64,000 nucleotides of DNA from Staphylococcus simulans (GTDB taxonomy: Bacteria; Bacillota; Bacilli; Staphylococcales; Staphylococcaceae), in NCBI RefSeq assembly GCF_002994445.1, contig NZ_MRZJ01000002.1, forward strand, positions 248,001-312,000, written 5' to 3'. Of this stretch, positions 17,262 to 28,112 are shown piece after piece. The notes under the pieces are model-generated. The model was not told the DNA's origin. It ran no database searches and saw only the letters and a list, made by a program, of their open reading frames with translations. The position numbers and the translations under genes were made by a program. Position 1 is the first letter of the stretch, and each line of letters opens with the position of its first letter.

Positions 17262-19394
17262 ATGAAATCATTAATTCTAGCAGAGAAACCTTCTGTTGCA
17301 CGTGATATTGCCGGTGCGTTGAATGTAAATCAAAAGCGCAATGGTTATTTCGAGAGCCAAGATTATATCGTGACTTGGGCACTCGGTCATTTGGTGACGA
17401 ATGCGACACCAGAACAATACGATGCGAAATATAAAACGTGGAATTTGCAGGAATTGCCGATTATTCCTAAACACATGAAGACCATCGTAATACCTAAAAC
17501 GAAAAAGCAGTTTAATACTGTAAAAGCGTTAATGTTAAAAGAGAATGTCAAAGATATAATTATTGCGACAGATGCCGGACGAGAAGGGGAATTAGTCGCA
17601 CGTTTGATTTTAGATAAAGTGCATAATAAGAAACCGATAAAAAGACTTTGGATCAGTTCGATTACAGCTAAAGCAATCCGCAACGGCTTTAAACAATTAA
17701 AAGACGGAAGAACATACTTGCCGTTGTATCGTGCAGCTTTAGCACGCAGTGAAGCGGATTGGATTGTAGGGATTAATGCGACGCGTGCATTAACGACCAA
17801 ATATGATGCGCAGCTTTCTTTAGGGCGTGTACAAACACCGACGATTCAGCTTGTACAAATGAGACAAGATGAAATCAAGCATTTCAGACCTTCTGAATAT
17901 TACACATTAGAAGCAACTATCGACGGCCAAGTATTCAAATTGGAAAGCCAGCGCCGTATTCATAACAAGCAGCAATTGGAACAACTTGTCGACAAGCTGA
18001 AAGGACAAACTGCAGAGATTGTATCGGTCTCTTCTAAACATAAGAAACAATATCCGGCAAAATTGTTCAGTTTGACTGACTTGCAGCAAGAAGCCTATCA
18101 GCGTTACCGCATGGGTGCGAAAGAAACATTAAACACATTGCAGAATTTGTATGAACGTCATAAATTAGTGACGTATCCAAGAACGGATTCTAATTATTTA
18201 ACAGATGATATGGTAGAGACTTTCAAAGAGCGCCTTCAAGCTTTGCTTGCGACAGAATATAAAGATGCAGTACGTCCATTGGTCAATAAGTCATTCAGTC
18301 CTAAAATGGGCATCGTCAATAACCAAAAAGTATCTGACCACCATGCGATTATACCGACAGAGATCAGACCGAATATGAATGATTTAAGTCAGCGTGAACA
18401 AAAACTGTATTTAATGATTGCAGAACGCTTTGTAGAGAATTTGTTGCCGCCATATGAATTTGAAGCGGTAAAAGTAGTTGCCAAGGTCGGCAATAAAACG
18501 TTTGAACTGCAAGAGAAAGTCGCAAAACAACTTGGCTTCAAACAGCTGCGCAATGAACAGAGTGCACAATCTGAACGTATTGCATTTGAAAAAGGCCAAC
18601 GTGCTTCAGTTTCGCGCTTTCATATTCAAACACATGAAACACAACCGCCCGCTTACTTTAATGAAGGTACATTGTTAAAAGCGATGGAGAACCCTCAAAA
18701 ATTCTTTGATCTAAAAGATAAGAAACATTCCAATACGTTAAAACAAACAGGCGGTATCGGAACGGTAGCAACACGTGCAGATATTATTGATAAACTCTTT
18801 AATATGAATGTAATTGAAGCAAGAGACGGCCACATCAGAGTGACTTCAAAAGGACGCCAGATTTTAGAGTTGGCACCAAAAGCACTGACATCGCCGCTAT
18901 TAACTGCAGAATGGGAAGAGAAACTAACCCAAATTGAAAAGGGTAAATACGACTCAAGACAATTTATTAAAGAGATGAAACAATTCACGCAATCTATTGT
19001 AGATGAAATTAAGCAAAGCGAACAAAAATACAAGCATGATAATTTAACAACTACAGAATGTCCGACATGCGGTAAATTCATGATTAAAGTGAAAACGAAA
19101 AACGGACAAATGCTGGTATGTCAGGACCCATCATGTAAAACTAAGAAAAATGTACAGCGCAAAACAAATGCCCGCTGTCCAAACTGTCATAAGAAAATGA
19201 CGTTGTTCGGCAAAGGCAAAAAAGCAACGTATCGCTGTGTATGCGGTCATTCGGAAACACAAGAACAAATGGATCAAAGACATAAAAACAAAGGCAAAGG
19301 AAAAGTTTCAAAACGTGAAATGAAGAAATATATGGGTAAAGAAGAAATAGATAATAATCCATTCCAAGATGCATTGAAGAATTTGAAACTGTAA
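17262..19394 (+). CDS. topB: DNA topoisomerase III
   Basis: TopB is a type IA topoisomerase that cuts and passes single strands, decatenating replication and recombination intermediates. The 711-residue protein has an N-terminal TOPRIM domain ([10 protein letters not shown] at 8-17; metal-binding DAGREGE at 104-110). The catalytic tyrosine is Y305 (TYPRTDSNY), and the type IA core region includes SLGRVQTPT (186-194). The C-terminus carries zinc-ribbon modules with paired cysteines (CPTCGKF, CQDPSC, CPNCHKK, CVCG). The start at 17262 follows GGAAAGGA with 8-nt spacing; an in-frame TTG 18 nt upstream overlaps that site and is rejected. Length agrees with S. aureus TopB. Confidence 0.96.
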   Translation: MKSLILAEKPSVARDIAGALNVNQKRNGYFESQDYIVTWALGHLVTNATPEQYDAKYKTWNLQELPIIPKHMKTIVIPKTKKQFNTVKALMLKENVKDIIIATDAGREGELVARLILDKVHNKKPIKRLWISSITAKAIRNGFKQLKDGRTYLPLYRAALARSEADWIVGINATRALTTKYDAQLSLGRVQTPTIQLVQMRQDEIKHFRPSEYYTLEATIDGQVFKLESQRRIHNKQQLEQLVDKLKGQTAEIVSVSSKHKKQYPAKLFSLTDLQQEAYQRYRMGAKETLNTLQNLYERHKLVTYPRTDSNYLTDDMVETFKERLQALLATEYKDAVRPLVNKSFSPKMGIVNNQKVSDHHAIIPTEIRPNMNDLSQREQKLYLMIAERFVENLLPPYEFEAVKVVAKVGNKTFELQEKVAKQLGFKQLRNEQSAQSERIAFEKGQRASVSRFHIQTHETQPPAYFNEGTLLKAMENPQKFFDLKDKKHSNTLKQTGGIGTVATRADIIDKLFNMNVIEARDGHIRVTSKGRQILELAPKALTSPLLTAEWEEKLTQIEKGKYDSRQFIKEMKQFTQSIVDEIKQSEQKYKHDNLTTTECPTCGKFMIKVKTKNGQMLVCQDPSCKTKKNVQRKTNARCPNCHKKMTLFGKGKKATYRCVCGHSETQEQMDQRHKNKGKGKVSKREMKKYMGKEEIDNNPFQDALKNLKL

Positions 19395-19485
19395 TTAAAT
19401 CACACACTTATGAAACTATGAATTTTAACGAGCCATATTTTAAAAATAGTACGTTAGAAGGCCAACATAAGTGTGTGTTTTAATT
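19393..19485 (+). repeat. Long inverted repeat between topB and the purine permease (terminator-like)
   Basis: The 20-nt arms at 19393-19412 and 19466-19485 are complementary with one mismatch. The 12-bp core pairs CACACACTTATG with CATAAGTGTGTG. The 53-nt interior contains a second short pair (TAACG 19426-19430 with CGTTA 19452-19456) around an AT palindrome. The right arm runs into TTTTAATTTT. It could be the topB terminator with a large branched loop, or a small structured RNA. Confidence 0.6.
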
Positions 19486-19582
19486 TTCTCTGTAAAATGT
19501 ATGCATTTTAGTTAAAACCGCATTGTCTTTTTTTAATATAGGGATTAGAATATTAAGGTATTTCATTTAAGGAGAATGCAAA

Positions 19583-20917
19583 GTGAAAAAATATTTCCAA
19601 TTTGATAAGTATCAAACGAATTATCGCAGAGAGATTTTAGGTGGATTAACAACTTTCTTATCTATGGCTTACATATTAGCTGTTAACCCGCAGATTTTAA
19701 GTTTAGCAGGTGTTAAGGGCATTCCTGACGATATGAAAATGGACCAAGGTGCAGTCTTTGTGGCTACAGCATTAGCTGCTTTTGTCGGTTCTTTGTTCAT
19801 GGGATTGATTGCCAGATATCCGATTGCATTAGCACCGGGTATGGGGCTTAATGCCTTCTTCGCCTTCACAGTAGTATTAACAATGGGGATTCCATGGCAA
19901 ATCGGTTTATCCGGCGTACTTTGTTCAGGTATCTTCTTTGCAATACTGACAGTAACCGGGCTCCGGGAAACCATTATAAATGCGATTCCTTATGAGATGA
20001 AGATGGCAGTGACAGCCGGTATCGGTTTATTTATTACTTTTGTCGGACTGCAAGGTGCAGGTATTATTATCAATAATGATTCTACACTAGTGACACTTGG
20101 ACATATTACAGACGGCAAAGTGCTGTTAGCTGTCTTTGGTATTATAGTTACGGTGGTATTGTACGCTAAGAAAATACCGGGTGCGATCTTTATCGGGATG
20201 ATTTTAACATCTGTCGGCGGTTTGATTACAGGATTGATTCAAATGCCGCATGCGGTTGTAGGTAAAGTTCCGAGCATTGCGCCGACCTTCGGTGCAGCTT
20301 TTGAAGCATTTAAAGATCCGAGTCAGTTATTTACAGTTCAATTTTTAATTGTAATTTTGACATTCTTATTCATCGACTTCTTTGATACAGCTGGTACATT
20401 AGTTGCTGTAGCATCGCAAGCAGGCATTATGAAAGATAATAAATTACCGCGTGCAGGACGTGCGTTATTCTCAGATTCGATTGCGACAATTGTAGGTTCT
20501 ATTTTCGGTACAACAACAACGACTTCTTATATCGAATCGACTTCAGGTGTAGCAGTAGGTGCAAGAACTGGATTTGCTAGTATTGTAACAGGAATATGTT
20601 TCTTACTCGCATTGTTCTTTAGTCCATTGATGGCAGTTGTGACAAGTGCTGTGACAGCACCGGCATTGATTGTGGTAGGTGTGCTGATGGCCGGCAACCT
20701 ATCTGAAATCGATTGGAAGAAATTCGAACTTGCAGTACCGGCATTTATCACAATTATAATGATGCCTTTATCTTATTCTATTGCGACAGGGATAGCATGC
20801 GGCTTCATTTTCTATCCTATTACCATGTTAATGACGAAACGTCATAAAGAAGTACATCCTATTATGTACATTTTAATGGTCTTATTCATTTTATACTTTG
20901 TCTTTGTACATGGATAA
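19583..20917 (+). CDS. NCS2/AzgA family purine permease (guanine/hypoxanthine type)
   Basis: This proton-coupled nucleobase importer has 444 residues and about 12-14 membrane segments. The AzgA/PbuG subfamily is indicated by the N-terminus (REILGGLTTFLSMAYILAVNP), the conserved APGMGLNAFFAF block (about 91-102), FIDFFDTAGTLVAV (about 265-278) and TTTTSYIESTSGVAVGARTG (about 311-330). It starts at a GTG with AAGGAGA upstream. I looked for a purine riboswitch in the leader and did not find its conserved core, although related permeases often have one. Guanine and hypoxanthine are the likeliest substrates; adenine is possible. Confidence 0.92.
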   Translation: MKKYFQFDKYQTNYRREILGGLTTFLSMAYILAVNPQILSLAGVKGIPDDMKMDQGAVFVATALAAFVGSLFMGLIARYPIALAPGMGLNAFFAFTVVLTMGIPWQIGLSGVLCSGIFFAILTVTGLRETIINAIPYEMKMAVTAGIGLFITFVGLQGAGIIINNDSTLVTLGHITDGKVLLAVFGIIVTVVLYAKKIPGAIFIGMILTSVGGLITGLIQMPHAVVGKVPSIAPTFGAAFEAFKDPSQLFTVQFLIVILTFLFIDFFDTAGTLVAVASQAGIMKDNKLPRAGRALFSDSIATIVGSIFGTTTTTSYIESTSGVAVGARTGFASIVTGICFLLALFFSPLMAVVTSAVTAPALIVVGVLMAGNLSEIDWKKFELAVPAFITIIMMPLSYSIATGIACGFIFYPITMLMTKRHKEVHPIMYILMVLFILYFVFVHG

Positions 20918-20928
20918 AACCTATTGCA

Positions 20929-20958
20929 GCGAGCTCATTTGATGGGCTTGCTTTTTTT
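20929..20958 (+). terminator. Terminator after the purine permease
   Basis: The stem GCGAGC/GCTTGC, extended inward, is followed by seven T. Confidence 0.8.
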
Positions 20959-20965
20959 ATGCATG

Positions 20966-20998
20966 CAAAAAGCACTTGCCTGAAACAGACAAGTGCCA
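20966..20998 (-). terminator. Terminator of the glucose dehydrogenase gene
   Basis: GCACTTG pairs with CAAGTGC (20972-20996, with an inner CTG/CAG). On the minus strand the stem is followed by TTTTT; A/T runs on both sides allow use from either direction. Confidence 0.8.
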
Positions 20999-21015
20999 AA
21001 AAAGTTGATGTGCTA

Positions 21016-21807
21016 CTAACCTTTACCGCCCATGAAGGCAGGGTAGTTAGTCATACCGCCGTCAACATATATTGTTGTACCATGAACATAACTTGAAACA
21101 TCTGAAGCTAAGAAGAGGGCAACGTTTGCGACTTGATCAGTGTTGCCGATTTCTTTTGCTGGAATCATTGCTAATGTTTCTTCGCGTGTTTGAGGATCTG
21201 AGAATTTCTCTTTCGTGTGTTCTGTTACGATGGCGCCAGGCGAGATATTGTTAATACGGATGCCGTATTGTGCATATTCCATAGACATCGTTTCCATCAT
21301 TTTCTTAAGGCCGCCTTTACTTGCTGCATAGTTCACGTAATATGGCCATGGAATGGTATCATGAACACTTGAAGTATTTAAAATAACACCTTTTTTATCT
21401 TCTTTAAGGAAATACTTCACGGCTTCTCTTGAACCGATGAAAGCACCAGTTAAGTTTATGTCGATGACTTTTTTGAACTCATCTACTGACATTTCATGTG
21501 AAGGAATTGGTTTTTCAAAACCAGCGTTATTAATCATAATATCTAAAGTGCCGAATTGTTCGACTGCTTGATTGACTAAGTTAATTACATCTTCTTCTAC
21601 TGCTACATCACCTTGTACAGCTATTGCTTTTCCGCCGTTGTTTTCGATTTCTTTTATCATCTCTTTAAGTTCTTGTTCATGTTTTGATGAACGATAGTTT
21701 AAAACAACTTTAGCTTTGGCTTTGCCGAATGCTTCAGCGTATGCTTTGCCGATACCGCTGCCGCTGCCTGTGATAATTACTACTTTATTTTCTAAATCTT
21801 GATACAT
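21016..21807 (-). CDS. gdh: Glucose 1-dehydrogenase (short-chain dehydrogenase/reductase)
   Basis: The enzyme oxidises beta-D-glucose to gluconolactone with NAD(P)+. The 263-residue length and sequence follow Bacillus glucose dehydrogenases along most of the chain, including INNAGFEKPIPSHE, TGAFIGSREA and the C-terminal VDGGMTNYPAF. SDR marks are the cofactor loop TGSGSGIG (13-20), NNAG (93-96), and the catalytic S147, Y160 and K164. The ribosome site is AAGGAGCG. In relatives it sits beside glcU; here the two are separated but on the same strand. Together they would form a PTS-independent glucose oxidation route. Activity on other polyols cannot be excluded. Confidence 0.88.
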   Translation of the reverse strand: MYQDLENKVVIITGSGSGIGKAYAEAFGKAKAKVVLNYRSSKHEQELKEMIKEIENNGGKAIAVQGDVAVEEDVINLVNQAVEQFGTLDIMINNAGFEKPIPSHEMSVDEFKKVIDINLTGAFIGSREAVKYFLKEDKKGVILNTSSVHDTIPWPYYVNYAASKGGLKKMMETMSMEYAQYGIRINNISPGAIVTEHTKEKFSDPQTREETLAMIPAKEIGNTDQVANVALFLASDVSSYVHGTTIYVDGGMTNYPAFMGGKG

Positions 21808-22057
21808 ATTAAAGCGCTCCTTTATATCTATATTTTGATTGTGCTTTAAGTTGACCTAGAATAATTGATGAGATAATGGTCAAAGCTATACTAGACCATC
21901 TATCGATAATTAAGGTGACCATCTTCTTGGAAATTAAGATGAAATGCTTAAAGGTAGCCTGTATTAAATTCAGATAAAGGGATGGCTATTAAAGTATAAC
22001 CAGCACACTGTTACTTAAAACAACTGAAAGCAATGACTTAAATTGATGATATGGTTT

Positions 22058-22621
22058 TTATTTTTTGAACTGATCTACCCAAGTATCAAAAGCCTTTAAG
22101 AAGGAAGGGATACGTTTTAACGTACGTTCATCTTCTAAACGCATTGTATCTGTGTTCACTTTTTCATGTACTTTTCCGACAATAAATTTAGGACCCGTCA
22201 TAACATGTGCATTCATAGCAAGCAATGATTGTCTTATTTGCATTTGTCCGAGTGCAGTACCGATTGCACCTGGTGAACCTCCAGCTACTGCGAAAGGTTT
22301 CCATATTAATGGAGGCTTTTCGTCAGGTGTTCTAGAACGTGATGCCCAATCAATCGCATTTTTCAAACCGCCGGGAATACCGGAATTGTATTCAGGACTT
22401 ACGATAATGACGCCGTCGCTTTCTCTAATTTTCTCTCTGAACGCTGTGACTGCTTCAGGTTCATTTTCACCTTCAATATCAAAGTTATAAACAGGCAAGT
22501 CTTTAAAATCAATAATGTAAGTATTCCAATCCTCTGGTGCAGCTTCCAACATAGAATTTATAATTGCCTTATTATATGATGCTTCTCGCAAACTTCCAGA
22601 AATAAAACCAATGTTTTTCAT
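22058..22621 (-). CDS. NADPH-dependent FMN reductase (flavodoxin-like azoreductase/quinone reductase)
   Basis: This cytosolic flavoprotein of 187 residues has the flavodoxin-like fold of the NADPH-dependent FMN reductase family. The phosphate-binding loop ISGSLREASYN (about 7-17) and the flavin-contacting SPEYNSGIPG (about 75-84) are both intact, with NAIDWASR following. The start at 22621 is chosen because GGAG lies 8 nt before it; the GTG three codons earlier overlaps that site. Likely activities are reduction of quinones, azo compounds or free flavin. It is probably transcribed alone. Confidence 0.88.
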   Translation of the reverse strand: MKNIGFISGSLREASYNKAIINSMLEAAPEDWNTYIIDFKDLPVYNFDIEGENEPEAVTAFREKIRESDGVIIVSPEYNSGIPGGLKNAIDWASRSRTPDEKPPLIWKPFAVAGGSPGAIGTALGQMQIRQSLLAMNAHVMTGPKFIVGKVHEKVNTDTMRLEDERTLKRIPSFLKAFDTWVDQFKK

Positions 22622-22715
22622 ATCAATCACTCCAAATTGTGGTCATATACTATTTATATCTCATTAGAAAAATAATAAACGATAGTAAGGATAAAGTATA
22701 GAATATAGCTAGGTA

Positions 22716-22740
22716 TGAAAAAACCGGCGATAAGCCGGTA
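22716..22740 (-). terminator. Terminator of the small membrane gene at 22.75 kb
   Basis: ACCGGC pairs with GCCGGT (22723-22739) around a 5-nt loop. On the minus strand a T-run follows. Confidence 0.8.
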
Positions 22741-22749
22741 AAATTTCAT

Positions 22750-23136
22750 CTATTTGATTCTTTTGCCATGTTCATCATATACAGCTCTGGCACTTCGGTT
22801 TGCGACATAAATAGGAGTACTCATTACTACTAATAGGAAGAAAAGCATTAAGAAGAATAAAATCCAATGCACAATCATACCGACAAACGGAATAATCGCA
22901 ATAAATGACCCGGCGATACCGAGTAATGGAATAATCACCATTGGACGTATTGAATTCTGACTATCTACAAGCAGCGTAATGACGATTAATAAATAAAAGA
23001 AAGCATTAATAATCAATGGCTGCCAGCCGAACGATAATATAATGGATCCGCCTAAGAACGGAATACCGTATACTAACTCGGAAAGCAAGAGTATAATACT
23101 TAAAATGATTAATGAAAGTCTGATACTGTGTTTCAT
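22750..23136 (-). CDS. Membrane protein, unknown function
   Basis: This 128-residue protein has four hydrophobic segments (about residues 7-25, 34-56, 65-84 and 88-110) and a short basic tail (RSARAVYDEHGKRIK). The start ATG follows a GGTGGTGAAG-like ribosome site. It has its own terminator and is divergent from the ribosomal block. The layout resembles small DUF4870-like or DUF4064-like membrane proteins, but I cannot assign a family. Confidence 0.75.
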   Translation of the reverse strand: MKHSIRLSLIILSIILLLSELVYGIPFLGGSIILSFGWQPLIINAFFYLLIVITLLVDSQNSIRPMVIIPLLGIAGSFIAIIPFVGMIVHWILFFLMLFFLLVVMSTPIYVANRSARAVYDEHGKRIK

Positions 23137-23225
23137 TTTTCTTCACCACCTATCGTTTACTATTATATAGGATAAGAGGCATTAGAAAAAATTTGAGGAC
23201 TTAGTGAAAAATTTCTATATACGGG

Positions 23226-23254
23226 TTGAAGTAAGAAGACATTTGAAGTAAAAT
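23226..23254 (+). promoter_or_regulatory. Predicted promoter of the S10 ribosomal operon
   Basis: The elements are -35 TTGAAG (23226-23231), a 17-bp spacer and -10 TAAAAT (23249-23254). They lie about 220 nt before rpsJ, consistent with a long leader. The rest of the 337-bp gap before it (23137-23225) holds only the divergent membrane gene's upstream region. Confidence 0.6.
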
Positions 23255-23260
23255 ATACTG

Positions 23261-23782
<522 letters not shown>

Positions 23783-23809
23783 TAGAAAATCATAGGAGGT
23801 GGACTTTCG

Positions 23810-24472
23810 ATGACCAAAGGAATCTTAGGAAGAAAAATCGGGATGACACAAGTATTCGGTGAAAACGGAGACTTAATCCCAGTAACTGTAGTAGAAGCAG
23901 GACAAAACGTAGTATTACAAAAGAAAACTGAAGAGGTAGACGGTTACAACGCTATCCAAGTAGGTTTTGAAGACAAACAAGCATACAAAAAAGACAGCAA
24001 GTCTAATAAATATGCGAACAAACCAGCTGAAGGTCACGCTAAAAAAGCTGACACAGCACCTAAGCGCTTCATTCGTGAATTCAGAAACATCAATGTTGAT
24101 GAATACGAAGTAGGTCAAGAAGTCTCAGTAGATACATTTGAAGCTGGCGACATCATTGACGCAACTGGAGTATCTAAAGGTAAAGGTTTCCAAGGTAACA
24201 TTAAACGTCATGGACATGGTCGCGGACCAATGGCTCACGGTTCTCATTTCCACAGAGCACCTGGTTCAGTAGGTATGGCGTCTGACGCATCTAAAGTATT
24301 TAAAGGTCACAAAATGCCTGGTCGTATGGGCGGAAACACAGTGACTGTACAAAACTTAGAAGTTGTACAAATCGACGCTGAAAACAACGTTATCTTAGTT
24401 AAAGGTAATGTGCCTGGTCCTAAAAAAGGATTAGTAGAAATCAAAACTTCAATTAAAAAAGGTAATAAATAA
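23810..24472 (+). CDS. rplC: Ribosomal protein uL3
   Basis: This large-subunit assembly-initiator protein binds 23S rRNA near the peptidyl transferase centre. It has 220 residues and starts [16 protein letters not shown], the usual signature. The central extension [17 protein letters not shown] reaches into the ribosome core. The ribosome site is AGGAGG. It is the second gene of the S10 operon, 27 nt after rpsJ. Confidence 0.98.
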   Translation: MTKGILGRKIGMTQVFGENGDLIPVTVVEAGQNVVLQKKTEEVDGYNAIQVGFEDKQAYKKDSKSNKYANKPAEGHAKKADTAPKRFIREFRNINVDEYEVGQEVSVDTFEAGDIIDATGVSKGKGFQGNIKRHGHGRGPMAHGSHFHRAPGSVGMASDASKVFKGHKMPGRMGGNTVTVQNLEVVQIDAENNVILVKGNVPGPKKGLVEIKTSIKKGNK

Positions 24473-24500
24473 TTAATTAACGAAAGGAGGAAAATGCATA

Positions 24501-25124
24501 ATGGCAAATTATGATGTATTAAAAGTAGACGGATCAAAAGCAGGTTCAGTTGAATTAAGCGATGCTGTATTCGCTATTGAACCAAACAAAGATGTTCTTT
24601 TCGAAGCAATTAACTTACAACGTGCTTCATTACGCCAAGGTACTCATTCTGTTAAGAATCGTTCAGCAGTACGCGGCGGTGGACGCAAACCATGGAGACA
24701 AAAAGGTACAGGACGTGCGCGTCAAGGTACTATCCGTGCTCCGCAATGGCGTGGCGGCGGTATCGTATTCGGACCGACTCCAAGAAGCTATGCATACAAA
24801 ATGCCTAAGAAAATGCGTCGTTTAGCATTACGTTCTGCATTATCTTTCAAAGTACAAGAAAATGAATTCAAAATTGTTGACGCTTTCGGTTTAGAAGCTC
24901 CAAAAACAAAAGAATTCACTAAAGTTTTATCAAACTTAGAATTACCTAAGAAAGTTTTAGTTGTAACTGAATCAGAAGATGTAAATGTTGAATTATCAGC
25001 ACGTAACATCCCTGGTGTTCAAATCACAACTGTAACTGGATTAAACGTATTAGACATCACTAGCGCTGACAGTGTATTAATTACAGAAGCAGCTGCTAAA
25101 AAAGTTGAGGAGGTGCTCGGATAA
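24501..25124 (+). CDS. rplD: Ribosomal protein uL4
   Basis: This large-subunit protein lines the exit tunnel through its long basic loop, visible as [20 protein letters not shown] near residues 50-70. In E. coli it also represses its own operon. The 207 residues are full length. The ribosome site is AAAGGAGG. The stop codon shares one base with the rplW start (TAATG), and the rplW ribosome site lies inside this gene. Confidence 0.98.
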   Translation: MANYDVLKVDGSKAGSVELSDAVFAIEPNKDVLFEAINLQRASLRQGTHSVKNRSAVRGGGRKPWRQKGTGRARQGTIRAPQWRGGGIVFGPTPRSYAYKMPKKMRRLALRSALSFKVQENEFKIVDAFGLEAPKTKEFTKVLSNLELPKKVLVVTESEDVNVELSARNIPGVQITTVTGLNVLDITSADSVLITEAAAKKVEEVLG

Positions 25125-25399
25125 TGGAAGCAAGAGACGTTCTTAAGCGCCCCGTAATCACAGAAAAATCTTCAGAAGCAATGGCTGAAGACAAATACAC
25201 TTTTGATGTAGATACTCGTGCGAACAAAACACAAGTCAAAATTGCAGTTGAAGAAATCTTCGATGTTAAAGTAGCTAACGTTAACATCATCAACTATAAA
25301 CCTAAGAAAAAACGTATGGGCCGTTACCAAGGCTATACAAACAAACGACGCAAAGCGATCGTAACTTTAAAAGAAGGATCAATCGATCTATTCAACTAA
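25124..25399 (+). CDS. rplW: Ribosomal protein uL23
   Basis: This 91-residue protein sits at the tunnel exit and docks trigger factor and the signal recognition particle. The opening [15 protein letters not shown] is characteristic, followed by an extended basic loop ([13 protein letters not shown]). Translation is coupled to rplD by a one-base stop/start overlap, with GAGGAGG inside the upstream gene. Confidence 0.97.
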   Translation: MEARDVLKRPVITEKSSEAMAEDKYTFDVDTRANKTQVKIAVEEIFDVKVANVNIINYKPKKKRMGRYQGYTNKRRKAIVTLKEGSIDLFN

Positions 25400-25435
25400 T
25401 AAAAAATAAAATTACCAATAAGGAGGTAAACGACA

Positions 25436-26269
25436 ATGGCTCTTAAACATTATAAGCCAATTACAAATGGTCGTCGTAATATGACTTCATTGGATTTCGC
25501 TGAAATCACTAAAACGACTCCAGAAAAGTCATTATTACAACCGCTACCGAAAAGAGCGGGACGCAACAACCAAGGTAAATTGACAGTACGCCATCATGGC
25601 GGCGGACACAAACGTCAATACCGTGTTATTGATTTCAAACGTAACAAAGATGGAATCCCAGCAAAAGTTGATTCTATCCAATATGATCCAAACCGTTCAG
25701 CTAACATTGCATTGTTAGTATATGCAGATGGTGAAAAACGCTACATCATCGCTCCAAAAGGTTTGGTTGTAGGACAAACAATCGAAAATGGTGAAGAAGC
25801 TGACATTAAAGTAGGTAACGCTTTACCATTAGCAAATATCCCAGTGGGTACAACTATCCACAACATCGAATTAAAACCTGGCCGCGGTGGACAAATCGCT
25901 CGTTCAGCAGGTGCAAGTGCACAAGTACTTGGTAAAGAAGGTAAATACGTATTAGTAAGACTTCGCTCAGGTGAAGTTCGTATGATTCTTTCAACTTGCC
26001 GTGCTACAGTAGGTCAAGTTGGTAACATTCAACATGAACTTGTTAACGTTGGTAAAGCCGGACGTTCACGTTGGAAAGGTATCCGTCCAACAGTTCGTGG
26101 TTCTGTAATGAACCCTAACGATCACCCTCACGGCGGTGGTGAAGGTCGTGCTCCAATCGGTATGCCATCACCAATGTCACCATGGGGTAAACCTACGCTT
26201 GGTAAGAAAACTCGTCGCGGTAAAAAATCATCAGATAAACTTATCGTACGTAAACGTAAAAGAAAATAA
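25436..26269 (+). CDS. rplB: Ribosomal protein uL2
   Basis: This core large-subunit protein is needed for subunit association and peptidyl transfer. At 277 residues it is full length. The N-terminal RNA-binding part ([13 protein letters not shown]) and the C-terminal conserved loop [14 protein letters not shown], containing the invariant histidine, are intact. The ribosome site is AAGGAGG. It lies 36 nt after rplW in the same operon. Confidence 0.98.
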   Translation: MALKHYKPITNGRRNMTSLDFAEITKTTPEKSLLQPLPKRAGRNNQGKLTVRHHGGGHKRQYRVIDFKRNKDGIPAKVDSIQYDPNRSANIALLVYADGEKRYIIAPKGLVVGQTIENGEEADIKVGNALPLANIPVGTTIHNIELKPGRGGQIARSAGASAQVLGKEGKYVLVRLRSGEVRMILSTCRATVGQVGNIQHELVNVGKAGRSRWKGIRPTVRGSVMNPNDHPHGGGEGRAPIGMPSPMSPWGKPTLGKKTRRGKKSSDKLIVRKRKRK

Positions 26270-26332
26270 TAACAACTTATTTGGGTGTGCGGCCTAGTGC
26301 TGCACGCACATAATAAGAAGGGAGGCGCCAAA

Positions 26333-26611
26333 ATGGCTCGTAGTATTAAAAAAGGACCTTTCGTCGACGATCACTTGATGAAAAAAGTGGAAGCTCAGGA
26401 AGGTAATCAGAAAAAAACAGTGATTAAAACTTGGTCACGTCGTTCAACTATTTTCCCTAACTTCATCGGTATTACATTTGCAGTATACGATGGACGTAAA
26501 CATGTACCTGTTTATGTAACTGAAGATATGGTTGGCCACAAATTAGGTGAATTTGCTCCAACACGTACTTTTAAAGGACATGCTGTAGACGACAAGAAAA
26601 CAAGAAGATAA
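26333..26611 (+). CDS. rpsS: Ribosomal protein uS19
   Basis: This small-subunit head protein contacts tRNA and the bridge to the large subunit. The start at 26333 gives 92 residues beginning [15 protein letters not shown], the standard N-terminus. It is supported by AAGGGAGG just upstream; an upstream in-frame ATG at 26285 has no ribosome site. The gap to rplB contains a short GTGCGGC...GCTGCACGC pairing of uncertain meaning. Confidence 0.98.
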   Translation: MARSIKKGPFVDDHLMKKVEAQEGNQKKTVIKTWSRRSTIFPNFIGITFAVYDGRKHVPVYVTEDMVGHKLGEFAPTRTFKGHAVDDKKTRR

Positions 26612-26642
26612 TAACTTTCTATAAGTAGAGGAGGAAGACCAA

Positions 26643-26996
26643 ATGGAAGCAAAAGCGGTTGCTAGAACTATCAGAATCGCACCTCGTAAAGTCAGATTAG
26701 TATTAGACTTAATCAGAGGCAAAAACGTTGGTGAAGCTGTTGCCATTTTAAAATTAACTAACAAAGCATCATCACCAGTTGTTGAAAAATTATTAATGTC
26801 CGCTTTAGCTAATGCAGAGCACAACTATGACATGAATACAGATGAATTAGTTGTTAAAGAAGCATATGCTAACGAAGGACCAACTTTAAAACGTTTCCGT
26901 CCACGTGCTCAAGGACGTGCAAGTGCAATTAACAAACGTACAAGCCACATTACAATTGTCGTAAGTGACGGCAAAGAAGAAGCTAAAGAAGCTTAA
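26643..26996 (+). CDS. rplV: Ribosomal protein uL22
   Basis: This large-subunit protein's beta-hairpin forms part of the exit-tunnel constriction, the site of macrolide-resistance changes in other species. It has 117 residues, with [18 protein letters not shown] at the start and the loop tip region [18 protein letters not shown] near the end. The ribosome site is GAGGAGG. Confidence 0.98.
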   Translation: MEAKAVARTIRIAPRKVRLVLDLIRGKNVGEAVAILKLTNKASSPVVEKLLMSALANAEHNYDMNTDELVVKEAYANEGPTLKRFRPRAQGRASAINKRTSHITIVVSDGKEEAKEA

Positions 26997-27021
26997 TAAA
27001 CTATCTTAAGGAGGGAATACT

Positions 27022-27675
27022 GTGGGTCAAAAAATTAATCCAATCGGACTTCGTGTTGGTGTCATCCGTGATTGGGATGCAAAATGGTATGCTGAGAAAG
27101 ATTTCTCAACTTTACTACACGAAGATTTAAGAATCCGTAAGTTCATCGATAACGAATTAAAAGAAGCGTCAGTTTCTCACGTAGAAATCGAACGTGCTGC
27201 TAACCGCATCAACATCGCAATCCACACTGGTAAACCAGGTATGGTAATTGGTAAAGGCGGTTCAGAAATTGAAAAACTTCGTAACAAATTAAACAATTTA
27301 ACAAACAAACGTGTACACATTAACGTGATTGAAATCAAAAAAGTTGATTTAGATGCTCGCTTAGTTGCTGAGAACATCGCACGTCAATTAGAAAACCGTG
27401 CTTCATTCCGTCGTGTACAAAAACAAGCTATTACAAGAGCTATGAAACTAGGAGCTTTAGGTGTTAAAACTCAAGTTTCAGGTCGTTTAGGCGGAGCTGA
27501 TATCGCTCGTGCTGAACAATATTCAGAAGGAACTGTTCCACTTCACACATTACGTGCTGACATTGATTACGCACATGCTGAAGCTGATACAACATACGGT
27601 AAACTTGGTGTTAAAGTATGGATCTATCGTGGAGAAGTTCTTCCTACTAAGAACAATAGTGAAGGAGGAAAATAA
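27022..27675 (+). CDS. rpsC: Ribosomal protein uS3
   Basis: This protein lies at the mRNA entry channel of the small subunit and contributes to helicase activity. It has 217 residues and starts at a GTG after AAGGAGGG. The KH-type RNA-binding domain is seen as [15 protein letters not shown] (about 74-88). The C-terminal domain contains [14 protein letters not shown]. Confidence 0.98.
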   Translation: MGQKINPIGLRVGVIRDWDAKWYAEKDFSTLLHEDLRIRKFIDNELKEASVSHVEIERAANRINIAIHTGKPGMVIGKGGSEIEKLRNKLNNLTNKRVHINVIEIKKVDLDARLVAENIARQLENRASFRRVQKQAITRAMKLGALGVKTQVSGRLGGADIARAEQYSEGTVPLHTLRADIDYAHAEADTTYGKLGVKVWIYRGEVLPTKNNSEGGK

Positions 27676-27677
27676 TA

Positions 27678-28112
27678 ATGTTGCTACCAAAACGCGTTAA
27701 ATATCGTCGTCAACATCGTCCAAAAACTACAGGACGTTCTAAAGGCGGTAACTTTGTAACATTTGGTGAGTATGGTTTACAAGCAATCACAACGTCTTGG
27801 ATCACATCTCGTCAAATCGAATCTGCTCGTATTGCGATGACTCGTTATATGAAACGTGGCGGGAAAGTTTGGATTAAAATCTTCCCTCATACACCTTATA
27901 CTAAAAAACCTTTAGAAGTACGTATGGGTGCTGGTAAAGGTGCAGTTGAAGGCTGGATCGCAGTAGTTAAACCAGGTAGAATCTTATTTGAAGTTGCAGG
28001 CGTGTCAGAAGAAGTTGCACGTGAAGCATTACGTTTAGCAAGTCACAAACTTCCAGTTAAAACTAAGTTTGTAAAACGTGAAGAATTGGGTGGTGAATCA
28101 AATGAAAGCTAA
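27678..28112 (+). CDS. rplP: Ribosomal protein uL16
   Basis: This protein organises the tRNA-binding site at the large-subunit A site. At 144 residues it is complete, beginning [15 protein letters not shown] and including the conserved [18 protein letters not shown]. The ribosome site GAAGGAGG lies within the end of rpsC. Its 3' end overlaps rpmC by 11 bp. Confidence 0.98.
   Translation: MLLPKRVKYRRQHRPKTTGRSKGGNFVTFGEYGLQAITTSWITSRQIESARIAMTRYMKRGGKVWIKIFPHTPYTKKPLEVRMGAGKGAVEGWIAVVKPGRILFEVAGVSEEVAREALRLASHKLPVKTKFVKREELGGESNES

Noticed and set aside
17119-17409. Longer N-terminus of the GNAT protein
   Set aside because: The extra 97 residues overlap the start of topB on the other strand, read as low-quality coding sequence and have no ribosome site; AAGGAGG supports 17118.
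19486-19582. Purine riboswitch before the purine permease
   Set aside because: The leader lacks the conserved loop and junction sequences of the purine aptamer, and the gap after the inverted repeat is too short for an aptamer and expression platform.
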